A model generated the notes under the pieces. The model saw only the letters and a list, made by a program, of their open reading frames with translations, did no database searches and was not told the origin of the DNA. A DNA stretch of 64,000 bases from Melieria omissa (Eukaryota > Arthropoda > Insecta > Diptera > Ulidiidae): NCBI GenBank assembly GCA_963971225.1, contig OZ020269.1:106773486-106837485 (forward strand), given 5' to 3'. The position numbers and the translations under genes are program-made. Each line of letters starts with the position of its first letter. Position 1 is the stretch's first letter. Below, in pieces: positions 45,187 through 56,454 of this stretch.

Positions 45187-45504
45187 GTAGAGTAGAGTAG
45201 AGTAGAGTAGAGTAGAGTAGAGTAGAGTAGAGTAGAGTAGAGTAGAGTAGAGTAGAGTAGAGTAGAGTAGAGTAGAGTAGAGTAGAGTAGAGTAGAGTAG
45301 AGTAGAGTAGAGTAGAGTAGAGTAGAGTAGAGTAGAGTAGAGTAGAGTAGAGTAGAGTAGAGTAGAGTAGAGTAGAGTAGAGTAGAGTAGAGTAGAGTAG
45401 AGTAGAGTAGAGTAGAGTAGAGTAGAGTAGAGTAGAGTAGAGTAGAGTAGAGTAGAGTAGAGTAGAGTAAAGTAGAGTAGAGTAGAGTAGAGTAGAGTAG
45501 AGTA
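45187..45504. repeat. (AGAGT)n pentanucleotide array, about 63 copies
   Basis: Nearly perfect, with one AAAGT variant near 45468. The long Tyr/Ser/Thr/Leu open frames on the minus strand are translations of the repeat. Confidence 0.98.
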
Positions 45505-46714
45505 TAGTGAAATTTGAGCAAGGAAACTTTGAGTCAAGGTTGGTTTAAGGTTTGTTTATTGCAGTTTGAGGTTATGTGAGCCTCGATTCGCTGTAAGTTA
45601 TATGCCACAACACAATGAATTCGCTGAGCTCCTCGCTTTTACGTTCCTTTGTTGACTTTTGAAGATCGGTGCATGGAATTTTTTGATGCGTTCGCCGCAG
45701 TGGCGTTGCCACATTTCAGTCATAAAAATGCTTTTATAAATAACATATTTTCTGTTATTGCTCGACGGTAATTGCCGTTTTATAGTTTACAGCCCGATGG
45801 TTGTGGGCAGGTTTTTCTGGCCGTCTTACTCATCGGCCAACTTACTGTCGAACGCAACAATAAAAGCGGCCAATCAAAGGAACTGGAGGACATTAAGTCC
45901 TGCTCCACATGTACTTCAGATGTACTGCACTGCTGTTGTTGTTGTAGTTTTTTATGAAAGTGTGAATTAAACTTAAAATGAGTGGACAAAGAGTGTACAA
46001 TCACAACAACAATAACTACAATAAAAAATAACAACAAAATTGATTGCTTCATTAAGACGTCACACACATGTCGCTGCCGTCGTTTGTTGCATCTGTTGTG
46101 TGTGGTTGTGGTTGTTGTAGTTGCTGCTGCAAATATTGTTATAAAAAATTAACAACAGCAACAACGTAAGCGCGCTGCGTTATTTTCTTATTTCTGAGCA
46201 TTTTTACAACTGCAACAAAAATGAAAAGTTCAAAGGAAACGTGCCGCCATTTGTGGCCATTTGCTGCCCGGCCGCTGCGCTCTCGTGTCTCGTGTCGTTT
46301 CGGGTCGAGTGGCATAAAATTGCAATCGGCTGTGGTTAGCTGCACTGGTAGGTACGAGTAAAGCAGCGTTTCCAGCCCAAAAAAGTGGATTTTATTTTTG
46401 GCACTTTTGTTGTTGTTGCTTGTTGCTGCTGTTTGCATGGACCAAAAAGTGGAGCAAATGCCACTTTGCCAGCTGAGCAACGTTGGCCGGTTGCAAATTT
46501 TGTGGTTTCTTTTATTGTTTGCACATAAAATTTGCGTTTAATTGACACATTAAAAGTGCACCAACAACAAAAAGAGAACTGCACAAACTTGACGTTTGTG
46601 CTTGACAGGCGACGGTGGCGTTGGCTGACACTTTGAAGTGCAGCTTTGAGGGCTTTTGTGACTGAAATAAATTTGCACAGTTCAATGTGCTAAGAAATTT
46701 CAGACAATTTAAGT
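45505..46714. other. Gene-free CAA/GTT-rich spacer
   Basis: Overlapping open frames of up to 113 codons without domains. No gene supported. Confidence 0.6.
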
Positions 46715-47225
46715 ATTTTTTCTAAGAAAAACCATACAAATTTCAAGACCATAAACTGAATTAATTTTAATTATTTTTTTAAATTTTATTTCTGAAAATT
46801 TTGTGTCCCTTTGCTAACACAATTTTAAAGGATTCATTTCAAAGGAAAACCCATACAAATTTCAAGGACATAAATCGAATGAATTTTAAATATTTGAAAA
46901 AATTTTATTTTTGAAAATTTTAATTATTTAAAAAAAATTTATTTTAGAAAATTTTGTATACCTTTGCTAACGCATTTTCAAAATTTCCACTCCAAAGAAA
47001 AACTATAGAATTTTCAAGGTCATTAATCGAATGAATTTTAATTATTATTTTTTGTAATTTTATTTCAGACCTTTGCTAACTAATTTTCAAAACTTTCACT
47101 CCAAAGAAAAACCATACAAGTTTCAAGGCCATAAATCGAATGAATTTTTTAATTTTTTTTAATCTTTATTTTCGAAAATTTTTTGTACTGTTGCTCACTC
47201 ATTTTCAATGTTTTCACTCCAAAAT
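46715..47225. repeat. Tandem array, unit about 115 bp, 4-5 copies
   Basis: AAAACCATACAAATTTCAAG, then CCATAAATCGAATGAATTTT, TTTTATTT..GAAAATTTT and CCTTTGCTAAC, recurs near 46730, 46847, 47008 and 47108, with a degenerate last copy. Confidence 0.88.
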
Positions 47226-48959
47226 TTCTATTCAGCTTAGACCAGAAATTTCTGCTAACAACGCACCGCAGTTCCCATCGTAAAACGCTCGTCTGTCCAC
47301 TAAACACAAAACACCACTCGCTCAATAAAATCGATTGTAAAAATGACTTTACTGCGGCATAATTGCCACGCCCACTTGCATAGAGCAACAACAATCAAGT
47401 GCACATAAATCCCGCCCACAGCTGCTTCGCATCGCTTAAGTCCACCAAATCCCAGTCAAGTGGCATTAAATAACAAAAGCCACTCAATCATTGATTCGTA
47501 GCGACCACAAACAACAACAACAAAAACCACCACAAAAGAAACCCAATTCACTTGGCTTTAAAGACTTGACTGAGACAGCGGCAGGTAGAAGACCATTGGT
47601 GGCTGCAGCTTCAAATTCAAGCAGAGCTGATTTTTTTTATTGTTGTGTTCGATGCGTTAAAGCGATTTAAATTGTCCGTCCGTTTGTCTGTCTGGTTGTC
47701 TGCTGCGCTTGAGTGCGTCTGCTCGGCTGCAAGGCAGCAGCGACCTCGTCATCGTCATCGTCCTCATCATAATCAGAGTTGGGGCTTTTGTCTGCGCTCG
47801 CCACCCCTCGCCCCTCGACTCGCCGATCGCTAATAAGCGCATCCGAGTGCTGCTTTAGAGCTAAATTTCATTGTTATTTTGTTGCTGCCGCTGTTGTTGT
47901 CGTTGTTAATCCTTCAGCTGCCCAAAAATATGCGAAGGTATTCCAGCGCAACACACACACACACACAGACACATCGAAAACACACCAAATCAAGAGCAAA
48001 GTGTGAAATTCTCAGAATCAACTGTTGATTTCTTCCAACTTTGGTGCTTTCGAGTTGCTTTATTATTGCTGCTTCATCCCGTTTTCTTGTTGTTGTTTTT
48101 GGGTTGAAACAGTTTGTGAACTTTTCCAATGTCATCACATGGCTCCGCATAGCTTTGCTGCACAGTGAGGATGCAAGTTAGGAGTCCAACAGGGGCGGAG
48201 GAGGCGAGAGATGTGTGCAGCTTAAAGATTTGTGTGCGTGCTGCAAGTTCAGTTCAGCTTCTTGTTGCTTACTGTTGTGTTTAGTTTATTTATGTAGTTT
48301 TTTTTGTTATTATTGCCTTAGATTCAGTTGCATTTTATCTAAAAGATTTACGTAGTGGCAGCGACCTGTGTTTGCTGCTGAATCAATTCTACCTGTAAAG
48401 GCAGCACATTGCTACCAAAACAATTTAGCTGACCATTTGTCGGCAATTTTTGGGAATTATTTGAGTTGTTTTGATAGAAATTTAAATATAGTTGGTTGAG
48501 CAAATTTGTCACTAAATAGGTTTAAATAAGTTTGGCGTCATGCTTGATATGATTTTCGAAGGATTTTCATGTAATGAGTGAGTATCCTTTAGCCATTAAA
48601 TGTAATTCATGTCTTTCAGTACTTAAATATGTAAAAAACTTATGTTTTTCTATTGTAATAAAATTCCAATAAATTTAAAAAAATATGTTTTTCTAATTTC
48701 TAATAAAAGTTAGTTAAAGTAAGTTAATTTCTAAAAAGAGTTCTAATAAAATTGTCAGTAATTCTATTGTAATGATCTCTGAGTCTGCATTTATTGGCCC
48801 TGAGTCTGTCTGTCTCTCTCATCTGCGGCCATCAAAGTCACTGTGGGCCACAAATGGGTCACTGTGACCCAGTAGCGTGCGTAGCATGTTGAGAATGGCT
48901 GCATTTGGATGAAACTTATGCTTCCTTGGGAACCTCCTCTAACCTAGGTCGTCTCTGGT
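47226..48959. other. Gene-free spacer
   Basis: Contains a CA tract at 47951-47968 and several GTT runs. No gene supported. Confidence 0.6.
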
Positions 48960-49450
48960 AACTGCTCACAGAGCGGAGCTCATTAGGTCAGTGGTACCAC
49001 AAGATTAAGTCCGCTCAGTTATTGAACCAGTTGGAGCTCCTTACGAAGCTTAGTAGAGTGTGAATAGTGCCATCGGGTAGATCCCATAGATTATCGAGAA
49101 AGAAGTTCTTCTTATCTTTTAGACCCGCCTTCCCCAATTAAAGGAGTTTTCTTCTTTAAGTCACCAGGTGAGTCTTTCACCTGAATTTGCTTTCCCTTTC
49201 TAATCCGTACGGCTTCGAAAAAAGTTATTAGAAAGTAAACCCAAACTTCTTGCGTGAGAGCCAATTACACAGCGGTCCATCAGAACCCTAATCCTGGTTC
49301 CTTTTTAGTGAGCGAAGCTCTCTAGGACAACGGGACTTAAAGTCTGCCTAAATCGGCGCGCGGTACTGCCTTCAACCCATCTTTTGTATGTAAGTTGTTT
49401 GTATAAAGCTTGTATGAGTAGAAGGTTGGACAACAGAAGCGGTGTATACG
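48960..49450. repeat. Dispersed repeat, copy 2
   Basis: Same family and orientation as 43380-43850. It abuts a retrotransposon remnant on the minus strand. A CACCAG/GTGAGT string at 49161-49172 resembles a splice acceptor-donor pair, but its pyrimidine tract is weak and it lies inside the repeat. Confidence 0.6.
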
Positions 49451-49479
49451 ACGTGCAATGCCACTCCTAGGCCCTATTG

Positions 49480-49745
49480 GGTCCGTGTAAATTCTCTGCA
49501 TTTTGTATCCGGTGTCCTTCGCTGTTCCGTTGCGTTCCCAGTGTGTGCGACATGTACTTCCACTCGGAGACTCTGTTGGGTCCATTCCCTTGCTTTTAGA
49601 TCCGGTGTCCTTCTCTGTTCCGTTTGGTTCCCAGTGCTTGCGACTTGTAGTTCCACTCGAAGACTCTGTTGGGTCCATTGTGATGTGTGTCCTTCCCTGT
49701 TCTGTTGGGTTCCCTGTAGATCCAGACGGGATCTTTTGGGAACCA
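49480..49745. repeat. Tandem array, unit about 105 bp, 2.5 copies
   Basis: GATCCGGTGTCCTTCTCTGT, TCCG(T/G)T(T/G)GGTTCCCAGTG, GCGAC(A/T)TGTA(C/G)TTCCACTC and AGACTCTGTTGGGTCCATT repeat. It lies directly downstream (on the minus strand) of an RT/RNase H remnant, where a 3' untranslated region would be. Open frames on both strands are repeat by-products. Confidence 0.85.
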
Positions 49746-49749
49746 TTTA

Positions 49750-50670
49750 GTCTTGACGAGGCAATTGTGTAGATCCATCGAAGAATCTAACTTCAAGAGT
49801 CCGCAACCGTAGTTCCTGCAAAAGAAAGTGGCATAGGTTGTCGAATGATTCCACTACATTCCCATTCTGAATGGTCCGTCGCCAGCCACTATTTGCATTA
49901 CATTCATCAACGGTTTAGTGCCTTTTGTGTGTCGCGAAGCAAAAAAGTGAGTATGAAGCTTACAGTTTAAAAAATGATACCGTTGCCATTTGTTGGCGTA
50001 ACTGTTCAGTCATACCCTTTCGACCGAACCCATCTGGAATGTCCCTATGTGCCGGAACCCAGCATACAAGTACAAGTACCTAGAGTACAAGTTTAAACCG
50101 CAATAATGGCTTTCTTGACCCTGTCTAGGATATTGAGTTTCCAATTGAGTTCTCTGTCTAAGACAGACTTGGACATTTAGCTTTGTTCGGCTGAGCTTCG
50201 AGTATTTGTGATTGTGACATCAAGATCGATGGCTTTTGGTATCACAATGAGTCTTCGTGGCCTAAGTGGGCATCGGCTTGGGACAGCTTTGAGTTTTCTG
50301 TAAGCTTTGACAGAGAATTTCAGACCGATCCCTTGCAACAATGGTGGTTCGATTTCTGGTATTCGATGCTTGTTTCTGAAGGAGACTATTTTTGTAAAGA
50401 TACCTTCGTGAAAAGGTCTTTCAAGACTTCTCCTCCTTTAAGAATTGTTGGCTGAGCTTTGAGTGGTTGTTCTTCCGTCTTGGGATGGCTTTGAGTTTTC
50501 TTTCTAACACAAATCTTATTTAGCTTTGTCAGGGAATATCAGAGCGATCCCTTGCAACAATGGTGGGTCGATTTCTGGTATTCAATGCTTTTTTGTGAAG
50601 AACACTAACTATGTTTTGCAAGGAGACATTCGTGGAAACATCCTTCAAGACTTCTGCTCCTTAGAGATTA
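49750..50670 (-). pseudogene. Decayed non-LTR ORF2, RT end to C-terminus
   Basis: Minus strand at 50178-50100 reads MSKSVLDRELNWKLNILDRV and KKAIIAV, matching the YLGV..D..L.W..HI....KKA segment at the end of the reverse transcriptase in R1/LOA/jockey-like elements. At 50080-50010, LVCWVPAHRDIPDG resembles the RNase H motif before its catalytic His (WVPGH), with Gly to Ala. Between the two about 1 kb expected in an intact element is missing. At 49815-49755, LDSSMDLHNCLVKTKWF fits the usual C-terminal helix. Upstream sequence to 50670 is duplicated and poorly readable. The gene is not functional. Confidence 0.62.
50281..50670. repeat. Tandem duplication, unit about 203 bp
   Basis: GGCTTTGAGTTTTCT, GATCCCTTGCAACAATGGTG, TCGATTTCTGGTATTC and TTCAAGACTTCT occur in both copies (starting near 50283 and 50486). 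It lies within the retrotransposon remnant. Confidence 0.85.
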
Positions 50671-52339
50671 AAAAGGGAAAACAGTTTTTTAAAAACATCG
50701 CAATGCAACTGGCCACCTTATTACACACATACATACACGTATCGTTGGCCATTGTATGGTTGCGTGTGTTATTGTGTGCCATTTCATCCTGAAGATTTTG
50801 TGTGTTATTGCTCGAAATGCTTCTTCTTCCTTTTCTTTTTCTTGTTGTTGTTGTTGTTTTGTGTTATTGGTCTATGCCTCGAACTCTGACTGGCTGTTTG
50901 GCATCTTTGGCCGCTGCTGGCTGCTGGAATCGTTTCTTATTGTTGTTATTGTTGTTGTTATTATTGTTAAACTTGTTTGAAATTGTTGCAGACACTAGAC
51001 GCTCGTAAATCTACTTAAAATTGTTTTCTTCACTGCTTTGCAGCTTATTTCCTTTTTTTAGTTTTTCACTTAGCTGCCCGAACGTATCTTTGGCTTTTAT
51101 TGCTGCTGAGTTTATTTGTTGTTGCTGTTGTTGCTATTGGTGTTTTTGTTGTTGTTCTTGTACGATATGTTGGCATATGTTTTTTTTGCATGCTCTTAAA
51201 TAATTAAGTTACTTCATGGTAGATTTACATCAACACCGACAACAACAACAATGGCAACAAGAAACAACAGCAAACAACCAGAACAACAACTGAAAACAAT
51301 CTGTTGACAAGTTCTTAGAATTTGTGCTGCTTGGTCTGTGCGCTTTGTCGCTCTTTGTCATTTGTTTCACTGCTGTTGTTGTGCTATTCGTCAGCTGGTA
51401 ACAGCAGCAGCAGCAAGAACAACAACTAAATAAAACAGCGCATTTCATTTACAATCTTGTGCGATCTGTTGCGCTGTTGCGAGTTTGTTCGGTCGGCTTT
51501 TATGTGTTTTGTCTGCGCGGCGAGACAAAAATTATTTATTCAAATCTTGACGGCGGCGGCGCTACACGGCGGCGTCGGCGACCGCAGAAATAGCAAAAGC
51601 ATTAACAGTAAGAAGAAGAAGAAGAAGAAGAAAGCTGCGGCATCGTCAATGAGCGTAGTAGTAAATTTGTTATTGTTGTCGTTGCTTTATGCGAAACTGT
51701 AACGACCTGTGATGGGTCGCTCGCGATAGCCAAAGTTGGTGGGAAGTTCGCGTTGGCCGACTTGTGTGCGCGAGAATTTGAGGTTATAAAAGACGGCCGC
51801 AGACGTGCGTGTTTTATGAATACTTAAGCGCTGATCGGCAGCGGATTCCGTGCGATTTCCAGTGAAGTTGACCCAAGTTCTGTGAACAGTGGCAAAAGTC
51901 AAGGTTGTGCATTGGGGTCGTTGAATTTTTAGGGCAATTGAAGGGAAAGAGTTGAGGTGTTCGATGTGGGAATTGAAAGGGACAGCCAAGGGTTGTGAGT
52001 CATTGAAAACCTTATTGAAACAGCTAAGCTGACCTGAGCTGTAGTGTTCTATAGAAATGGAGAATTGAATGAGCTACATTAAAAGCAAATAAAAATTAGC
52101 TAAATTTGCTGGGATCTTATAGATGGACTGCTTTCATTACTGTTTTCCCTGTCGACTTCAAGATGGATGAAAGTACAGGAGAGGGTCTTTCCTTAGAAAC
52201 ACAACAGACCCCAAAGCCGCCATACAGACTATTGTAAAGTGTTGCCAGATCGAATATTTCACCTTCAGAGTCGGCAGTAATTTAATTGAATATCCAACTT
52301 GTTGTTTTGAAAAACATCTGTCAAGGTTTTAGAAAATAT
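50671..52339. other. Gene-free spacer
   Basis: GTT/CTG and GAA runs (51608-51635). A TATA-like string GGTTATAAAAGACGG (51782-51796, + strand) is the best core-promoter lookalike in the window, but no initiator at +30 or convincing downstream reading frame follows. A solo AGTGTTGCCAGATCGA near 52232 resembles the hAT end at 14985. Confidence 0.55.
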
Positions 52340-52605
52340 TATGGTTAGTTATTGTATGAAGAGGCCAATGAAACGACGACGCTACGCTACGATTGAGAAT
52401 ATAAAGGCGGCATCGAAGAAGGAGCTGAACATTATCACAGAAACTGAATTTTTGAAGTGCTTCGAGGATTGGAGAAAGCGTTGGCACAGGTGGAGAATAT
52501 CTATTTTGAAGGAGACAAAATAGACATTCATGACAAAAAATAAATAATTTTTGAAAAAACACAAACTTCGCGATATTTTTTGAACAGACCCCGTATGTAG
52601 TTTTG
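52340..52605 (+). pseudogene. mariner transposase, C-terminal fragment
   Basis: The + strand reads MKRPMKRRRYATIENIKAAS, then KELN and FLKCFEDWRKRWH, the conserved C-terminal block of mariner transposases. A frameshift follows near 52490, after which YFEGDKIDIHDKK continues in another frame to a stop at ~52543. The DD34D catalytic core is missing. ATTTTTTGAACAGACCCCGT and a TA near 52595 probably mark the right inverted terminal repeat. It belongs to a different mariner subfamily from the solo end at 12747. Dead 5'-deleted copy. Confidence 0.83.
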
Positions 52606-53270
52606 GTACCATTCACTTCCACCAGGCACTTCCACTGGAAGACCTGACAAAGGTCCACTGTCCCTTTATTTAGGTGAAGAAATATCCAACACTCTTTTAA
52701 CCCGGATTCAGCCAATAAACCAATTCAAGTTCTTGATGAAGTTACTATAGCCAAGTTTGATAGTTTAGCTTTCGCTTTGTTGCTCAGACCAGACGGAGCC
52801 TTAAACCTTGATATGTCTGTGGGAAAGACTCTGATATGTTAAACTCTAATGAATTCTCACAAACTCTAGAAAAACTCACTTTTGTTTCTTATCAAAATAC
52901 TTCAGAATTTGTAAAGAATTTGTGCCTTACAACAACACATTGTGAGTGTTGTAAAATGAGTGAGAACCTTAAGATTATATATGTAAAATAAATTTGATCA
53001 ACTCGGTTATTGATCTCAGCTTTTCGAAGATTTCTGTCCCACTTACAGCGCAGGAATCGGCTATATAGTGAAATCGAATCTAGTACACAAAAGACGCATT
53101 TGACATCATCGCGTGGGACTAAACGTTACGGCCACTCTATTCATGAAAAAACCTATGTGTGTACAATTCTTCAGTGAATTCTCTGTACGGTAGCTGGTTG
53201 GAATCATAACCGGTCTCTGTATTCTTGAGGTTATGCTCATTAAACGACAAAATTTTTCCCGTAACAAAAA
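52606..53270. other. Gene-free spacer
   Basis: Nothing recognised. Confidence 0.55.
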
Positions 53271-53299
53271 AGCAGAAACGATACAAAACTTTGTTGCTA

Positions 53300-53915
53300 C
53301 TCTGGGAACAAGGTTTGGTTAGGTTAGGCAGGGAAGGGTGTTTGCGACAGGACCGCACTTCCACTCGGATGCTAAAATGGCCCATTGTGAATCCCTTCTT
53401 ATGGTTTTCTGGAGCTAACCAACACTCTCAGTCAGGGGGAAATCAGTTTGACCTCTTAAAGAAGGAGAGCAGATTCGAGATTTCAACTTTGCTGAAATTT
53501 CGGATTAAGTCTACTTCATCAAGAGATTGAACTGGTATACCTAGGATTGAGACTAATGGTTAGTTCCAGAGAAGAAAAATGAGGAAGGTAGCTATTTAGT
53601 CGCTACACAGATATTTTCGGACCTAACCTAACCTAACTATGTACTTTGATGACAAGATTTCTGACTATTGTTGCAAAAGAGGAAATCTCGGATTTAGTCT
53701 CCTTTACGAAGAGATTCATAAGGTTTGCCCAATTGAGACTCATGGTTAGTTCCAGAGAAGAAAAAAGGAAGACAGCTATTTAGACGCTACTCGGATCCTT
53801 TCCAACCTAACCTAACCTAAAAGACAAGATTTCTAAATATTGCTGCAAAAGCTGAAATCTAGGAATTAGTCTCCTTTACAAACAAATTAAACTGGTTACT
53901 GTCAGAGTAGAAAAA
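53300..53915. repeat. Tandem array, unit about 185 bp, ~2.5 copies, with CCTAA runs
   Basis: GGTTAGTTCCAGAGAAGAAA, GCTATTTAG(T/A)CGCTAC, CCTAACCTAACCTAA and GACAAGATTTCT(G/A)A recur near 53560-53660, 53745-53830 and 53825-53900. A GGTTTGGTTAGGTTAGGCAG phrase precedes it (53311). No coding sequence. Confidence 0.82.
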
Positions 53916-53964
53916 TAAGAAATTCATGCTTAGCTCTTTGGTCTCTAAAGTCATCCTTCCCCAC

Positions 53965-54121
53965 CAGGGGTGGATTTAGAGAAATATTTCGGGGGTAGTA
54001 ATTCTTTAATATTTATAAAATATCAAAAATGCCTTTTAATTTGTGTGTAGTTCCAAAGTCGATCCTAATATTTCGGGGGGTTTCAACACCCAAACCCGCG
54101 TCCTCCCTGAATCCGCCACTG
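53965..54121. mobile_element. 157-bp hAT-like MITE
   Basis: The ends CAGGGGTGGATTTAG and the inverse of CAGTGGCGGATTCAG are imperfect inverted repeats of the CAG(T/G)GGCGGAT type seen in hAT elements. The flanking octamers TTCCCCAC (53957-53964) and TTTTCAAC (54122-54129) agree at 5 of 8 positions. ATATTTCGGGGG occurs twice inside. No coding sequence. Confidence 0.6.
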
Positions 54122-54129
54122 TTTTCAAC

Positions 54130-56454
54130 CTAACCTTACTTTGTGTCATGTTACTCTCTTGAAAACAATATTATTGCTGTCTTTAGTCACGCTTTGCTTT
54201 TTCACTCCACTGTCAGCACAGTTGCCACACATTGTTAATACCGCCAATACTTCATTTCAGCGAAATGAACGACCCCAGTGAATTTGCCACACTTGCTGCG
54301 ACCATTTCGCTATCTTTCGAAGAGTGCAAATGGCACTTGAGGCAATGATTTTTAGTTAATGAAATTTGCTGACCCACCGCACCGATAAACACACACGATA
54401 AGCAACAACAACAAATCGAGTGCAGGAAGCGAGCGAAAGCAGTTAGCGCCGCCCGGCCTATGGGTGCAACGTTGAGCTGTCTGTCAACCTGCCCGACCTG
54501 CGTCCAGAGGCCCCGAACCGCCACAGCCACAGTTCAAGTCGAAGTCGTAGTCGCAGTCAGAGAAGCAGGAAGTGAATTGCCAAGCAGTCAGCCAGTCAGC
54601 CAGCCAACTTGACAGCGACGTGTCCGCGTGTCGGACTAACTGGTTTTTAACTTTTCTAGCTGCCTGTGTGTGCGCGCGCCCCAACTGAATTCTAATGCGA
54701 TTTGGTCCGTCCGTATCGGCCGTTTGGCATCTTTCGCATGTGGAGGAACATTCTAATGGCAACGTGTAGCCATGCTCAGTTGCCCACAAATATTTACAGC
54801 CCTACGGCTGCTTACAGTTTCTCGTGACCGTCGAATGCGCCCGTGAACGAACAGACAGACGTGCGAGCGGCTTCCTTGCGCTAATGATGGTCTCTTGCGC
54901 TTTAAATTAGTTTTAAATGCTTAAGTGTAGCCGACGTTGAAAACCTGCAAGACTGTCATAAATTATACACTTCTTTGCCGCAAATTCCCCCAAACCCCTC
55001 CGTCCATGCTGCTGCGATGCGGACATTTGGACATTTACAGCGACAGCGACAGCGCGAGCAATGTTTTGCATTAGTTTTCGAAATTAATTTCTATGTAAGA
55101 AGAAGAGGAAGAATTCCAGCAATATTAGCGTTGTAAGTTGCGGCGTAGTTGTTGTTACGCTTAGTTGGCTGACGTGTGTGCGTGTGTGTGTGTGAGTTGA
55201 TTGCGTGTGTGCGTTCTAAACGCAAAAGTAATAGAAAAATGTGTTTTATTTGTAATGTTTTCTTACGATTTTGATGCCAACACAAACCGGCATATTTGTG
55301 CTCCCATCCACCTCTCTCTCCCTCGTCTCTCGGCTGTGGACTGCAACAAGCCACACAGCGAGTGCGGTTAAAGCTGTGGCGACGCTCGGACAGACAAAAT
55401 GCCTGGAATGAACGATAGAAATTGTGTAAAAATTAAGCAGAAATAACGATGAATTAGCAGCGCAACAGGTTTATTACTCATTGTGCGCCTCGCGTACGGA
55501 TTGTTACGTGTCTGATAAGGCCGCGTCCGAGTCCAATTACGGGCCGCACACACCGGAGTGAAAGACAAACAGCGCGTCTTGTGTTGAACTTTGCGGAATT
55601 TGAGCGGAAACGCTAAAGAAATTTGTGTTGTTAAGAGCCAAGAATTGTCAAGAAAATGTACATGAAAGAGGAAGAAGAAGAAGAAGTTGTTTGAAGTGGG
55701 TCTTAAAAAGGGTCTGCAAAGATATGAGTGAGAAAGCAAAGTCTTCAAGCATTGAAACTACTCACTTTCTCAAAGGTTCTAAGTAATGAAAATATTTGCA
55801 ATCATTGTTGCCGTTGTTGTTGTTGCTTGACTCATCCAATACGATGCGATACAATGACCTGCGAGGCGGCAACGTTGCTAATCGGTTGAACTCTGCTGCT
55901 GCGCAACTAATGATCATTGAATAATTAAACTGTATTTTAACGCCTCATCAATCAAAGTCAATAACGATTTTCATTAGTGAATCAAATTAATGCAACAAAT
56001 TTTGTACATTTCGTGTAGAAAACAGCACGTCAAATGGCTACCAACAGTGCGAATTTTGCATGACTTGGCAAAAGTAAAAATAAGAAAAAATAATTTTGCC
56101 AAATTCTGCTGAATGTAGTTGAAACTGTAGTTTTGAGAACGAACTGAAAGCGATTTATATGATCAGCCAGTAAAAAAAAAACCTAAAAAAGGAAGAGACT
56201 GTCCTTCAAGCTTTCAGAATGAGATCATTCAGACCTGTGGCGCACAGAAGATATCATTTGTTGGGAAGAGAAGGGTGGGGTATAATAACTTTTGAGCTCA
56301 ATACTATTTTAAATCATATTTGTCACCCTGAATTTCTGTAACAAACCGATTTCCAAAGATTTGTATTTAAAGGTGCTTGAACCCCCGAAATATCCCATTT
56401 CCGTTTTTTCATTTGTACGAGAGACTCACTATGAGTCTTTAACAAGAAGTCTTT
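54130..56454. other. Gene-free spacer
   Basis: More GC-rich at 54400-54850, AT-rich afterwards. GT tract at 55178-55196. Short open frames on the minus strand (up to 126 codons) carry no domain. A CTGTGGCGCACAGAAG string at 56237 resembles a hAT end but lacks a partner. Confidence 0.6.

Noticed and set aside
45138..45537. Two ~120-codon Tyr-Ser-Thr-Leu-Leu open frames
   Set aside because: Pure translation of the (AGAGT)n array.
49155..49175. Second recursive splice site (CACCAG/GTGAGT)
   Set aside because: Weak pyrimidine tract broken by AAG, and it lies inside a dispersed repeat.
56228..56350. Another hAT-like element beginning at CTGTGGCGCACAGAAG
   Set aside because: No inverse partner end or target duplication was found nearby.
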